A DNA stretch of 37,898 nucleotides, from positions 1 through 37,898 of the forward strand of contig JAJTER010000037.1 of the NCBI GenBank assembly GCA_021299835.1. Reading direction: 5' to 3'. Shown here piece by piece: positions 8,469-17,122 of this stretch. The translations under genes were made by a program, and so were the position numbers. Positions within the stretch are counted from its first letter, which is position 1. Each line of letters opens with the position of its first letter. The notes under the pieces are model-generated. The model saw only the letters and a program-made list of their open reading frames with translations, did no database searches and was not told the DNA's origin. The DNA comes from Saprospiraceae bacterium (GTDB lineage: Bacteria > Bacteroidota > Bacteroidia > Chitinophagales > Saprospiraceae).

Positions 8469-9887
8469 ATGGAAAAAGAAGAATTACCTATTGATTTTAT
8501 TCATCAAATGGGAAATATCTTAGATAAAAATGAATTATCCGAATTTATTTCTTCTGTAACATCGACTGCCTCGGTCACCGGTATCCGTTTTAACCCATTA
8601 AAAGCGGGAGGATTAATGAAATCCGGAACACCTGTACCATGGGCTCAACGAGGATTCACGCTTGAAAACAGACCTAATTTCACTTTAGACCCATCCTTTC
8701 ACGCAGGAGCTTATTATGTACAAGATCCAAGTTCAATGTTTGTGGAATGGGTAGTCAATAAACTTTTGGCAACAACGCAGAAACCATTTATTCTAGATTT
8801 AGCGGCGGCGCCAGGAGGTAAAAGCACCATTTTAGCAGAAATAGCCAGCGAAAAAAATGGATTGCTCCTGGCCAATGAAGTCATTAAATCGAGAGTGCCC
8901 ATTTTAAAACAAAATCTTGCAAAATGGGGTTTTGCCAATGTTTTTGTTTCCTCCTTTGAAGTACCAGTTTTTAGCTCACTTCCTCCCCTTTTCGATTTGA
9001 TACTATTAGACGCTCCCTGTTCTGGCGAAGGATTGTTTAGAAAAGATGTAAAAGCAAGAGACGAATGGTCTGTGGAACATGTGAATCATTGTGCATCGAG
9101 GCAAAAACGGATCCTTTCACCCGTTCCTGCTTTACTAAAAGAGGGCGGATATTTGATTTACAGCACCTGCACCTATAATACACAGGAAAATGATGACCAA
9201 ATCGCATGGCTTTGTCAGACATTTTCATTAAAGACAGTACCCATGGAGGTACCTCCGCAATGGGGTATTATAAGCACCGAAAAGGGAGGCTTTCAATGTT
9301 TCCCTCACAGGGTAAATGGGGAGGGATTTTATTTAGCCGTTTTGCAAAACATAGATTCTAAGGAGAGAAATACCCTAACCGAGCAGGTAAAAAGAAACGT
9401 AAAGTTGCCAAGAAAAAAAATAAATTTCCCCGATGCTTTGTCCGTATTTTTAAAAAAAGAAAACCAACTTTTTGGTGTTCAGGACAATAGTGGAAACTAT
9501 TATGGCGTCCCTGAAGATTTATTTGAAGAATTTAATCTTATAAGTCAATTTCTACCATTTATTGACCCCATTTTATTGTTGGGCGCATCTAAAGGCCATG
9601 ATTTCATTCCCGAGCAAGAACTAGCATTGAGTTCATATATAAATGAGGAGGTACCCCATTGGGAACTGGAACGACATGAAGCCTTATTATACCTCAAAAA
9701 AGAAGTTTCAAATAATACGCCACCTAATGTTGGGTGGGGAAAAATGTCCTACAAGGGACTTTCTCTGGGTTGGTATAAAGCTATGGGGCACCGATACAAT
9801 AATTATTTTCCTAAACACTGGAGAATAATGATGCCCTTACCACCCGCTTCACATTTGCCAGCATTACCTTTTTCAATCGGGTTATAA
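8469..9887 (+). CDS. RsmF-like rRNA (cytosine-C5) methyltransferase
   Basis: A SAM-dependent RNA m5C methyltransferase of the NOL1/NOP2/Sun family, probably acting on 16S rRNA. In the 472-residue protein the SAM-binding motif LDLAAAPGGKS lies at 109-119. The motif IV cysteine is in DAPCSGEG (Cys184) and the catalytic motif VI cysteine in STCTYN (Cys234). The C-terminal half, from about residue 320, is the PUA-like RNA-binding extension seen in RsmF/YebU rather than RsmB; the WGKMSYKGLSLGWYKAMG stretch is typical. It begins 2 nt after the flippase gene and ends 2 nt from the convergent PAP2 gene with no hairpin terminator between them. It looks complete. Confidence 0.92.
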   Translation: MEKEELPIDFIHQMGNILDKNELSEFISSVTSTASVTGIRFNPLKAGGLMKSGTPVPWAQRGFTLENRPNFTLDPSFHAGAYYVQDPSSMFVEWVVNKLLATTQKPFILDLAAAPGGKSTILAEIASEKNGLLLANEVIKSRVPILKQNLAKWGFANVFVSSFEVPVFSSLPPLFDLILLDAPCSGEGLFRKDVKARDEWSVEHVNHCASRQKRILSPVPALLKEGGYLIYSTCTYNTQENDDQIAWLCQTFSLKTVPMEVPPQWGIISTEKGGFQCFPHRVNGEGFYLAVLQNIDSKERNTLTEQVKRNVKLPRKKINFPDALSVFLKKENQLFGVQDNSGNYYGVPEDLFEEFNLISQFLPFIDPILLLGASKGHDFIPEQELALSSYINEEVPHWELERHEALLYLKKEVSNNTPPNVGWGKMSYKGLSLGWYKAMGHRYNNYFPKHWRIMMPLPPASHLPALPFSIGL

Positions 9888-9889
9888 TA

Positions 9890-10525
9890 TCACCTAAGGT
9901 CGCTTTCCAATTTGGATGATAAAGAAAATACCTTAAAAATTAAATAGGCCAGCATAACGCCTATTAAAGAACCCATCCATACGTCTTCTATAAAATGTTG
10001 AATTAAGTACACTCTCGAAGCAGCCACCAAAATAGCCAGTGAAAGGAACAAAAAAATCTGCCGCTTTGAATTACTGGCAAAAAAAGCTAATAAGGAAAAA
10101 ACGGCGAAAGCTGACAGAGTATGACCTGAAGGAAAACTGGAAAAACCTGTATGCAAAACTACCCCATCGACTTTTTGTAGGTCATTAAACAAAGGTTTAT
10201 CCTGAAAAAAATGTATAGGTCTCGGATGTTTGAAGTAAGCTTTTGAAATATATGAGGTGATGGGAACTAAAATACTGACCAATAGAATAACAAAAAATGC
10301 TCTGAACTTTAGCTTTGAAAATAAAAAGGCTAAGGCAAAAATATAGGCAGGCCAATCTCCTAAAAATGTGATGGATTTAAAAAAAACATCCAGGTATAAA
10401 TAGTGAAATCTATCTAAAAATAGAAATTCCTGCCCTTTAGGAAAATAAAACAGGTAGATTAATAAAACACCTTGCCAAAAAGCAAAAAAAGTGAAGAAGA
10501 ACCTATTATTTTTTAGAAACACCAT
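9890..10525 (-). CDS. PAP2-family membrane phosphatase
   Basis: A type 2 phosphatidic acid phosphatase-like membrane enzyme of 211 residues. All three active-site motifs are visible: K95-x6-R102-P103, P-S-G-H at 132-135, and S170-R171-x5-H177-x3-D181. About five or six hydrophobic segments surround them. Family members dephosphorylate undecaprenyl diphosphate, phosphatidylglycerol phosphate or lipid A; the substrate cannot be told from sequence. With UppP 5 kb away, it may be a second undecaprenyl diphosphate phosphatase. Its ATG lies inside the 3' end of the LptF-like gene (20-nt overlap), so the two are translationally linked. Confidence 0.92.
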   Translation of the reverse strand: MVFLKNNRFFFTFFAFWQGVLLIYLFYFPKGQEFLFLDRFHYLYLDVFFKSITFLGDWPAYIFALAFLFSKLKFRAFFVILLVSILVPITSYISKAYFKHPRPIHFFQDKPLFNDLQKVDGVVLHTGFSSFPSGHTLSAFAVFSLLAFFASNSKRQIFLFLSLAILVAASRVYLIQHFIEDVWMGSLIGVMLAYLIFKVFSLSSKLESDLR

Positions 10526-11558
10526 TCCTTTTAAACTTTAATATAACTGGCATGGAAAAGGATAAACTTGAGTCATTCATAGCTAACCAGGTAAGCAACA
10601 TAGCTACTGGAAACAAAATAATATTTGGCAACCAAGCAGCAGCAATGGCAGGAATAATGAGGCTTTCTGCCACTTTTCTACAAACGATAGTCAGCACAAC
10701 AAAAATCATAAAAAACAAGGTGGAAATTAAAATGGGGTATCCAAATCCACCTTTTCTAACGATTGCTCCCATTGGGGCACCTATTAAAACAAACAAAAAG
10801 CAAGCAACAGCAATACTATATTTTGCATTTAAATCGTAAATATGTTTAACTCTGGAATCATTTAATTGTCTGACCGATTCTGCTGTGGCGCCAGATTGTG
10901 TGCCAATGGTACGAATAATACTTTTTGCTTTACTCGACAACTGAGTTTGTTCAAATGGTTCAAAGGTTCCTATCAGCCTTTTAACTGTATCAAATTTTAT
11001 TTCTGTTAGCCTCTTGGCAGGCGTACCTAAATCTACCTGATATTTATATGGATCAGGATCAGGGGAAGAATTCTCCACATTCTGAATATCCGGTTTCGAG
11101 TAGGACGGATTACTTTCAGGGGGAATATCGGAGGTAACTGCTTCAGGAACTTTAGCGAGATATAAGGAATCTGTTTTTAGATAAGGTAAAAAACCAACCA
11201 AATAATTACCCATTTCCTTACCTTTTTTATCCATATCGCGTCTAATTGAATCAACCGCCATAGCTAATTCTCCACTACTCATCATAGAGCGATTCCCTTT
11301 AAAAAGGCCTTCATTCGTTCTTGATAACTCGAATTCGCTTAAATCAAAAACCTTTTGCCACCTTGAGAACCGGGTTCTGGTAAAAGGATATTTACCTTCT
11401 CCTGGAGATAAATTATTACCATTTTCAATGTATTGCATGCCATTTTGAAGAATCATTACCATATATTTACCATCTGCGGTAATGACAAGTTCTCCATGTT
11501 GAGCTTTAACGGTTTTGTATTTGCCAACATTTGATTCCGTATGATCATAAATTAGATC
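10506..11558 (-). CDS. LptF/LptG-type (YjgP/YjgQ) permease, C-terminal fragment
   Basis: C-terminal part of a lipopolysaccharide export permease that, with LptB, extracts LPS from the inner membrane. The family-like frame runs from about 11558 (reading DLIYDHTESNVGKY) to the stop at 10506; the ATG at 11462 is internal and unlikely to be a native start. It contains the periplasmic jellyroll region, a Pro/Ser/Asp-rich insert around 11040-11160, and the last three membrane segments (KYSIAVACFLFVLIGAPMGAIVRKGGFGYP is typical). It sits in a different frame from the N-terminal fragment at 11552-11953. About 45 residues of the usual sequence between the fragments appear to be absent. The 3' end overlaps the PAP2 gene. 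Confidence 0.85.
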   Translation of the reverse strand, partial: DLIYDHTESNVGKYKTVKAQHGELVITADGKYMVMILQNGMQYIENGNNLSPGEGKYPFTRTRFSRWQKVFDLSEFELSRTNEGLFKGNRSMMSSGELAMAVDSIRRDMDKKGKEMGNYLVGFLPYLKTDSLYLAKVPEAVTSDIPPESNPSYSKPDIQNVENSSPDPDPYKYQVDLGTPAKRLTEIKFDTVKRLIGTFEPFEQTQLSSKAKSIIRTIGTQSGATAESVRQLNDSRVKHIYDLNAKYSIAVACFLFVLIGAPMGAIVRKGGFGYPILISTLFFMIFVVLTIVCRKVAESLIIPAIAAAWLPNIILFPVAMLLTWLAMNDSSLSFSMPVILKFKRNGVSKK

Positions 11559-11953
11559 CTGGAACCAAACTTCAGATTGGCTATTGGAATAAGTGTATTA
11601 GAGCAATAGAGAGAAAAAAGAATAGAAAACAAGCCAAAAAAAAGAATGGCTCTCATTATTCTAAAAAGAGAAATACCCCCGGATTTAAAACTTGAAAGTT
11701 CAAAAAATTCTCCCATTGAGCCAAGGGTCATTACTGAGGCCAGTAAAATACCCAATGGCAGAGACATGGGAATGATACCGACACTCCGGTAAAAAAGGAG
11801 TTCCAATACCAGCCATATACCTAATCCTTTTCCTGCAATGTCATCAATATACAACCAAAGCATCTGCATCACCAGAACGAAAGAGGCGATTAAAAAAGAA
11901 ACAATAAAAGGAGGAAGGAAACTCCTCAACACCAATCGATCTATTTGCTTCAT
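11552..11953 (-). CDS. LptF/LptG-type permease, N-terminal fragment
   Basis: N-terminal 133 residues of the LptF/LptG-like permease. It starts MKQIDRLVLRSFLPPF and has three membrane segments at about 16-36, 56-80 and 98-118, with the family SLPLGILLASVMTLGSMGE motif between them. It reads through NTLIPIANLKFGS and then stops out of frame (RI-stop). The related C-terminal half continues within a few bases in another frame. Intact relatives continue past this point for several hundred residues. LPS export is normally essential in Gram-negative bacteria, so either another copy exists elsewhere or the break is an assembly error. Confidence 0.85.
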   Translation of the reverse strand: MKQIDRLVLRSFLPPFIVSFLIASFVLVMQMLWLYIDDIAGKGLGIWLVLELLFYRSVGIIPMSLPLGILLASVMTLGSMGEFFELSSFKSGGISLFRIMRAILFFGLFSILFSLYCSNTLIPIANLKFGSRI

Positions 11954-12068
11954 TTCCCAAAATTAAACAAAAGCGCCGTTAAAAAATAAACAAATTTTTC
12001 CCCTTTACTTTGCTTAAAAATGGTATTTTTATTTATACTTATCTGTTTCATAACTTTAATAAATTATT

Positions 12069-12443
12069 ATGCTTTTAAACCGTTTGATTTTATTCACTCT
12101 ACTACTTTATAGTAGTCATTTTTTAATAGCGCAAAACCCTGCGAGCTCCGGAAAGGAACGTTTGGATAATGCAATGAAAAGAGCTGACCTTAGAAAAAAT
12201 TCCGTTGTCGGTGGTTTGTCATTTCAATCTATTGGACCTACCGTGATGAGTGGCAGAGTATCGGACCTGGAGGTTAATCCAAATGATCCTACTCAATTTT
12301 ATGTAGCTTATGCTTCCGGAGGACTTTGGAAAACAGAAAATAATGGACGCACTTTTAAGCCTTTATTTGACAAGGAAATAGTCATGACCATAGGCGACAT
12401 TGCTGTGGATTGGGCCAGAAATACTATTTGGGTAGGGACGTAG
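12069..12443 (+). CDS. Sortilin/VPS10-like BNR-repeat secreted protein, N-terminal fragment
   Basis: First 124 residues of a secreted beta-propeller protein of the glycosyl hydrolase (BNR/Asp-box, VPS10-like) type common in Bacteroidota. Residues 1-21 are a signal peptide (hydrophobic core LILFTLLLYSSHFLIAQ, probable cleavage after Ala20 or Gln22). The mature part has the family start FQSIGPTVMSGRVSDLEVNPNDP and the first propeller blade ASGGLWKTENNGRTF. It stops at IWVGT just where relatives continue with GENN and about 50 further residues. The downstream frame picks the protein up again at AVLGHLYSPN. Upstream, 115 bp separate it from the divergent lptF-like gene. Confidence 0.82.
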   Translation: MLLNRLILFTLLLYSSHFLIAQNPASSGKERLDNAMKRADLRKNSVVGGLSFQSIGPTVMSGRVSDLEVNPNDPTQFYVAYASGGLWKTENNGRTFKPLFDKEIVMTIGDIAVDWARNTIWVGT

Positions 12444-14803
12444 CTGTATTAGGACATCTTTATTCGCCAAATGAAGAAAGAGGCGTATTTATGACCGACG
12501 ATGGTGGCCTTAGCTGGAAACATACCTTGAAAGTTGATCCGCTTACAGGTGCCGTAGATTTAATTGGAGACCCTTCTTCTCCACAGATTCTTTATGCAGC
12601 GACCTGGACTAAATCGAGAGAGGCATGGGATTTTGTAGAGTCCGGAAAGGGATCAGCCATCTATAAAAGTATAGATGGAGGTAAATCATGGCAAAAAATT
12701 ACTGCTGCAAATACAGGTTTTCCGGATGGTGAAGGTCTGGGAAGAATTGGTTTAGAGGTAACACAACATCAAGGAAAAACGGTTCTCTTCGCGGCTATCG
12801 ATAATTATTTCAGGCAGGAAAACAAATCTTCTGCCAATGCTGACGAACTTACTAAATTCTCTTTGAGAACTATGTCGAAAGATGTCTTTTTAACTCAAAA
12901 GAAATACCTTATTAAAGACTTTTTGCAGAAAAATGGCTTGCCTGCTGAATATACCGTTGAAAAAGTATTAGACTTAGTCAAAAAAAATGAGATTACCCCA
13001 TTAAATCTTGTGGAATATACTGAAGATGCTAATTCTGCCCTTTTTGACGCCCCTGTCCATGGCCTTGAAGTTTACCGGTCTGACGATATGGGCAAAACAT
13101 GGAAATTAACCCATGAAAAGGGATATTTAGAAAATGTACATTTTACCTACGGTTATTATTTTGCCCAAATTCGTGCAGCCAATGTAAATCAATTGTATGT
13201 TTTAGGCGTACCTGTTCTTTCTTCTGATAATGGAGGAAAAACTTGGAAATCGATAAATGGGGATAATGTGCATTCCGATCATCATGCCCTTTGGGTGAAC
13301 CCAAAGAAACCAGGACACTTGATCCTTGGAAACGATGGCGGAATAAATATTTCTTATGATAACGGTGAACATTGGATTAAATGCAATACGCCAGCCTTAG
13401 GTCAGTTTTATCACGTAGCCGTTGATATGGCTGAACCTTACAGAGTCTATGGAGGATTGCAAGACAACGGGGTTTGGATGGGTCCCAAAACCAATAAGCC
13501 AAATACGGAATGGCATGATTCAGGTGATTATCCATTCAAATCGATTATGGGTGGCGATGGTATGCAAGTTGCCATTGACACCAGGGATAATGAAACGGTA
13601 TATACCGGATTTCAATTTGGAAATTATTTTAGAATAAATACAAAAACCGGGCAAAGGAAGGGAATTACGCCCAAACATGCCCTGGGAGAACGGCCGTTGA
13701 GATGGAATTGGGAGACGCCCATTCATTTATCTATCCATAATCAGGATATACTTTATATGGCATCCAATAAAGTACACCGTTCTTTAAATAAAGGCGATTC
13801 TTTTAAAATAATAAGTGGAGATTTAACAAAAGGAGGAAAAAAGGGAGACGTGCCCTTTGGCACCATTTCCTGTATCCACGAATCACCTGTTACCTTTGGA
13901 TTAATTTACGTGGGTACCGATGATGGTATGATACATCATAGTCCTGACGGAGGTAATACATGGAAAAGATTGGACGAATCATTACCACAAAATTTGTGGG
14001 TAAGTAGCATTCAAGCCTCTGCTTTTAAGGCCTCACGGGTATATGTAACGTTAAATGGTTATAGAAATGATCATTTTAAACCTTATGTTTATGTTTCCGA
14101 CGATTACGGAAATACATGGAAGCAAATCGGCGAAGGACTACCTAATGAACCCGTAAATGTGCTAAAGGAAGATCCAGTCAATGAGAATTTACTTTATATT
14201 GGGACTGATAATGGCCTGTATTGTTCATTGAATGGTGGCAAACAAGTTCAACTTTTTGAAAATAATCTTCCAGCCGTTTCTGTGCATGACCTGGTTATAC
14301 ATCCAAGAGATAAGGAAATTATCGTCGGTACTCATGGCAGATCAATTTATTTGGCTTCGGTCAAAGAACTACAACAGCTTACGCCTGAAATCATGGCAAA
14401 ATCATTGCACGCTTTTACTCCAGCCTCACCTTTTGCCAGTCCACGATGGGGCAGAAAAATGGCTCCCTGGCAAGAAAGTATGTCACCTGACATACTTTTA
14501 CCAGTTTATGCGTCCACCGGAGGGAAAGGTTTTATGAGGTTATACTCCGACAGCAAAGAATTATTGTTTGAACAAGAAGTGTCGATGTCAAACGGACTTA
14601 ATTATGTTCCTTACAAAGGAATCATAAAAGAATCTGGCATTGCAACCTTAGAAATGTTGGCTAATAAAAATCTTAAGGAGGAAGAAAAGCCAATTAAAAT
14701 AAAAGCCATGGAAGATGGTCAAATTTATCTGGTGAAAGGCAAATATACTATCTCATTTGAGATGAATGGAGCAAAATCAGAATCAATTCTTATTCTCCGT
14801 TAA
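12440..14803 (+). CDS. Sortilin/VPS10-like BNR-repeat secreted protein, main fragment
   Basis: The remaining 787 residues of the secreted beta-propeller protein, starting in-register at VAVLGHLYSPNEERGVF (V at 12440). An in-frame TTG at 12410 precedes it but is not a plausible start. Several Asp-box/BNR blades are visible (TDDGGLSWK, SIDGGKSWQ, SDDMGKTWK, SSDNGGKTWK, SPDGGNTWK, SDDYGNTWK). The highly conserved stretches HSDHHALWVNP, LGNDGGINISYD and YGGLQDNGVWMGP are also present. Such proteins are exported and often annotated as glycosyl hydrolases or exo-alpha-sialidase-like, but their enzyme activity is generally not demonstrated. No type IX secretion sorting domain is evident at the C-terminus. 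The protein as encoded lacks its signal peptide because of the break at 12431-12443. Confidence 0.85.
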   Translation, partial: VAVLGHLYSPNEERGVFMTDDGGLSWKHTLKVDPLTGAVDLIGDPSSPQILYAATWTKSREAWDFVESGKGSAIYKSIDGGKSWQKITAANTGFPDGEGLGRIGLEVTQHQGKTVLFAAIDNYFRQENKSSANADELTKFSLRTMSKDVFLTQKKYLIKDFLQKNGLPAEYTVEKVLDLVKKNEITPLNLVEYTEDANSALFDAPVHGLEVYRSDDMGKTWKLTHEKGYLENVHFTYGYYFAQIRAANVNQLYVLGVPVLSSDNGGKTWKSINGDNVHSDHHALWVNPKKPGHLILGNDGGINISYDNGEHWIKCNTPALGQFYHVAVDMAEPYRVYGGLQDNGVWMGPKTNKPNTEWHDSGDYPFKSIMGGDGMQVAIDTRDNETVYTGFQFGNYFRINTKTGQRKGITPKHALGERPLRWNWETPIHLSIHNQDILYMASNKVHRSLNKGDSFKIISGDLTKGGKKGDVPFGTISCIHESPVTFGLIYVGTDDGMIHHSPDGGNTWKRLDESLPQNLWVSSIQASAFKASRVYVTLNGYRNDHFKPYVYVSDDYGNTWKQIGEGLPNEPVNVLKEDPVNENLLYIGTDNGLYCSLNGGKQVQLFENNLPAVSVHDLVIHPRDKEIIVGTHGRSIYLASVKELQQLTPEIMAKSLHAFTPASPFASPRWGRKMAPWQESMSPDILLPVYASTGGKGFMRLYSDSKELLFEQEVSMSNGLNYVPYKGIIKESGIATLEMLANKNLKEEEKPIKIKAMEDGQIYLVKGKYTISFEMNGAKSESILILR

Positions 14804-14838
14804 TAGCATTTGAACAGTACAATAAATGCTAAAATAAT

Positions 14839-14866
14839 AAAGGGCGGCAAAAAATTGCCGCCCTTT
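14839..14866. terminator. Bidirectional terminator between the sortilin-like gene and typA
   Basis: A perfect 12-bp stem (AAAGGGCGGCAA paired with TTGCCGCCCTTT) closes a 4-nt AAAA loop. It lies between two converging genes, 35 nt after one stop codon and 3 nt after the other, and can serve both. Confidence 0.88.
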
Positions 14867-14869
14867 ATA

Positions 14870-16687
14870 TTATCCTTCTACCTGAGAAAAACTGCTATTT
14901 CGATAGCGTTTTCTATCATGTTCCTTTAAGTAAATTTTTCTTAAACGCAGAGAAGATGGGGTTGCTTCCACATATTCATCTTCCTGGATATATTCCAATG
15001 CTTCTTCTAAGGAGAAGCGACGAGGTGGAATCAACTTTAATTTATCATCAGAACCAGAGGCTCTCATGTTCGTTAACTTCTTGGTTTTAGTAAGATTAAT
15101 TACCATATCACCAGGTCTGTTGTTCTCCCCAACTACCTGACCTTCGTAAATATCTTCATTAGAACCTATAAAGAAAACACCTCTGTCCTGCAGGTTATTT
15201 ATAGAGAAAGGAATGGATTTACCATTTTCCATACTGATAAGAGAACCATTTTGACGACCCTGAATTTCCCCTTTATAAGGTTGGAAGTTTAAGAATCTGT
15301 GATTCATAATAGCTTCTCCAGCAGTAGCGGTCAACAAATAATTTCTTAGACCGATAATACCTCTTGAGGGAATCTCCAATTTAAGAATAACTCTATCTGC
15401 CTTCGGCTCCATAGAAAGAAGGATACCTTTTCTTCTGGTAACTGCTTCGATGGCTCTTCCGGAAACAGCATCAGGTAAATCGATGGTTAGTTCCTCAATT
15501 GGTTCACATTTTTCGCCATCAACCAATTTTAAAATAACCTGAGGCTGACCTATTTGAAGTTCATACCCTTCTCTACGCATAGTTTCAATAAGAACCGCCA
15601 GGTGGAGAACCCCTCTACCAAACACTCTAAAACTATCTGCTGAACCTGTATCTTCTAATCTTAGGGCCAGATTTTTTTCTAATTCCTTCTCTAACCTTTC
15701 ACGAACATGTCTTGAGGTAACGAATTTACCTTCCTGACCGAAGAAAGGAGAATCATTGATAGTGAACACCATACTCATGGTAGGTTCATCTATAGAAATA
15801 GGCGGTAAAGCCTCTGGAAATTCAAAATCGGCAATAGTATCACCAATTTCGAAACCGTCTATACCCACAATGGCACCAATTTCACCTGCTTTAATTTCGG
15901 TTACTTTAGCTTTTTCGAATCCTTCAAAAACATAAATGGCCTTTAATCTACTTTTAACGATAGATCCATCTTTTTTACAAAGGCTAACCATTTGCCCTTC
16001 TGTTATTACTCCTCTTTGCAACCTACCGATAGCAATCCTACCGATATAATTGGAATAATCGAGAGACGTTATAATCATCTGAGTAGTACCCTCAGAAACC
16101 TTTGGAGGAGGAATATGTGTAACGATGGAATCGAGCAGTGCGAAGATATTATCTGTTGGCTTCTTCCAATCTTCACTCATCCAGCCATTCTTAGCGGAAC
16201 CGAAAATGACGGGAAAGTCAAGTTGATCTTCCGTAGCATCTAAGTTAGCCATGAGTTCAAAGATTTGCTCATGCACTTCCAAAGGAGTACAATTCTCTTT
16301 ATCGACCTTATTGATAACAACGATAGGTTTTAATCCTAGGGCTAATGCTTTTTGAAGAACGAAACGAGTTTGAGGCATAGCACCTTCAAAAGCATCTACG
16401 AGGAGGAGAACCCCATCGGCCATATTCAAGACCCTTTCCACTTCGCCGCCAAAATCACTGTGGCCTGGCGTATCAATAATATTAATTTTATATTCCTTGT
16501 AACGTATAGATACATTTTTAGCAAGGATGGTAATACCCCTTTCTCTTTCGAGATCATTGCTATCCATGATCAATTCGCCAGGTGTTTCATGGTCTTTAAA
16601 AAGTCGACCTGCCAGCAGCATTTTATCTACCAGTGTTGTTTTGCCATGGTCTACGTGAGCGATGATGGCAATGTTTCTTATTTGCAT
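14870..16687 (-). CDS. typA: Ribosome-associated GTPase TypA/BipA
   Basis: Translational GTPase of the EF-G family that binds the 70S ribosome and is involved in ribosome assembly and stress adaptation. From ATG 16687 the protein has 605 residues, the usual length. An in-frame TTG at 16711 exists, but the ATG start gives the canonical [19 protein letters not shown]-domain motifs are AHVDHGKT (10-17), RERGIT (48-53), DTPGH (72-76) and NKVD (126-129). Domain II, the EF-G-like domains III and V, and the BipA-specific C-terminal domain ([17 protein letters not shown]; later [16 protein letters not shown]) follow. It looks complete and monocistronic, ending in the shared terminator. Confidence 0.96.
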   Translation of the reverse strand: MQIRNIAIIAHVDHGKTTLVDKMLLAGRLFKDHETPGELIMDSNDLERERGITILAKNVSIRYKEYKINIIDTPGHSDFGGEVERVLNMADGVLLLVDAFEGAMPQTRFVLQKALALGLKPIVVINKVDKENCTPLEVHEQIFELMANLDATEDQLDFPVIFGSAKNGWMSEDWKKPTDNIFALLDSIVTHIPPPKVSEGTTQMIITSLDYSNYIGRIAIGRLQRGVITEGQMVSLCKKDGSIVKSRLKAIYVFEGFEKAKVTEIKAGEIGAIVGIDGFEIGDTIADFEFPEALPPISIDEPTMSMVFTINDSPFFGQEGKFVTSRHVRERLEKELEKNLALRLEDTGSADSFRVFGRGVLHLAVLIETMRREGYELQIGQPQVILKLVDGEKCEPIEELTIDLPDAVSGRAIEAVTRRKGILLSMEPKADRVILKLEIPSRGIIGLRNYLLTATAGEAIMNHRFLNFQPYKGEIQGRQNGSLISMENGKSIPFSINNLQDRGVFFIGSNEDIYEGQVVGENNRPGDMVINLTKTKKLTNMRASGSDDKLKLIPPRRFSLEEALEYIQEDEYVEATPSSLRLRKIYLKEHDRKRYRNSSFSQVEG

Positions 16688-16719
16688 TTTAATTTTCTTT
16701 TCGGGGCACAAAGGTAGGT

Positions 16720-16747
16720 CAAATAATCTTTTAAAAGAACAAGCAAA
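16720..16747 (-). promoter_or_regulatory. Possible typA promoter
   Basis: On the minus strand a TTTG box (16744-16747) is followed 18 nt later by TATTTG (16720-16725), about 32 nt before the typA ATG. This resembles the Bacteroidota TTTG/TAnnTTTG arrangement, though the -7 box is two bases short of the consensus. Confidence 0.3.
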
Positions 16748-16778
16748 CGTTTTATTAATAATAAATTATTATTAGGCT

Positions 16779-17059
16779 ATAAAATATTGCCGCCAGGGGC
16801 TAAAGTATATTGGGGAAATGATGCCGCCTGGGGCCTAATGGTCTATAGAAATGTGACCCCTCCGGGTCAGGACACAAAAATGACCCGATGCCAGAGGGGT
16901 CGCATGTTTATAAAATGTTGCCACCAGGGGCTAAAGGGTATGACCCGTCCTAAAAAAAGTTTACAGATTTAACAATTCTTTAAAAATAGTCCTGATATAA
17001 ATTTACACTTTCGACCCCGGAGGGGTCGCATGTTTATAAAATGACCCGTCCTAAAAAAA
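16779..17059. repeat. Mosaic of palindromic intergenic repeat modules
   Basis: This gene-free stretch between typA and the small orphan gene consists of recombined repeat modules. A 24-bp module (GAGGGGTCGCATGTTTATAA plus AATG) occurs exactly twice, at 16894-16917 and 17020-17043. A 19-bp module (ATGACCCGTCCTAAAAAAA) occurs exactly twice, at 16940-16958 and 17041-17059. A 31-bp module centred on GCCGCCAGGGGC occurs at 16779-16809 and 16910-16940, with 27 of 31 bases shared. Diverged versions sit at about 16820-16875 (GCCGCCTGGGGC, GACCCCTCCGGGTC). GC-rich palindromic cores alternate with AT-rich links of the TATAAAATG or CTATAGAAATG type. I see no open reading frame with coding character here. 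It looks like a dispersed REP- or MITE-like family. Confidence 0.8.
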
Positions 17060-17061
17060 AA

Positions 17062-17085
17062 GAGGCTGTCTTTTTAGACAGCCTC
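17062..17085 (-). terminator. Rho-independent terminator of the orphan gene
   Basis: A 10-bp stem (GAGGCTGTCT with AGACAGCCTC) around a TTTT loop. Read on the minus strand it is followed by a run of nine T, and it lies about 37 nt after the stop of the 17123-17395 gene. Confidence 0.85.
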
Positions 17086-17122
17086 CAGGGTAAAAGTTCG
17101 CTTTCAACGGTAGAATGGAAAA

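Noticed and set aside
8714-9228. Antisense open frames inside the RsmF-like gene and similar frames inside other long genes
   Set aside because: They are shadows of strongly supported genes and carry no recognisable domains.
12410-12439. TTG start for the main sortilin-like fragment
   Set aside because: The ten codons before VAVLGHLY are the sortilin N-terminal sequence read in the wrong frame; the gene is one frameshifted unit.
16787-16972. 61-codon open frame in the repeat mosaic (MPPGAKVYWGND...)
   Set aside because: It is made entirely of the palindromic repeat modules, has no family character and no neighbour support.
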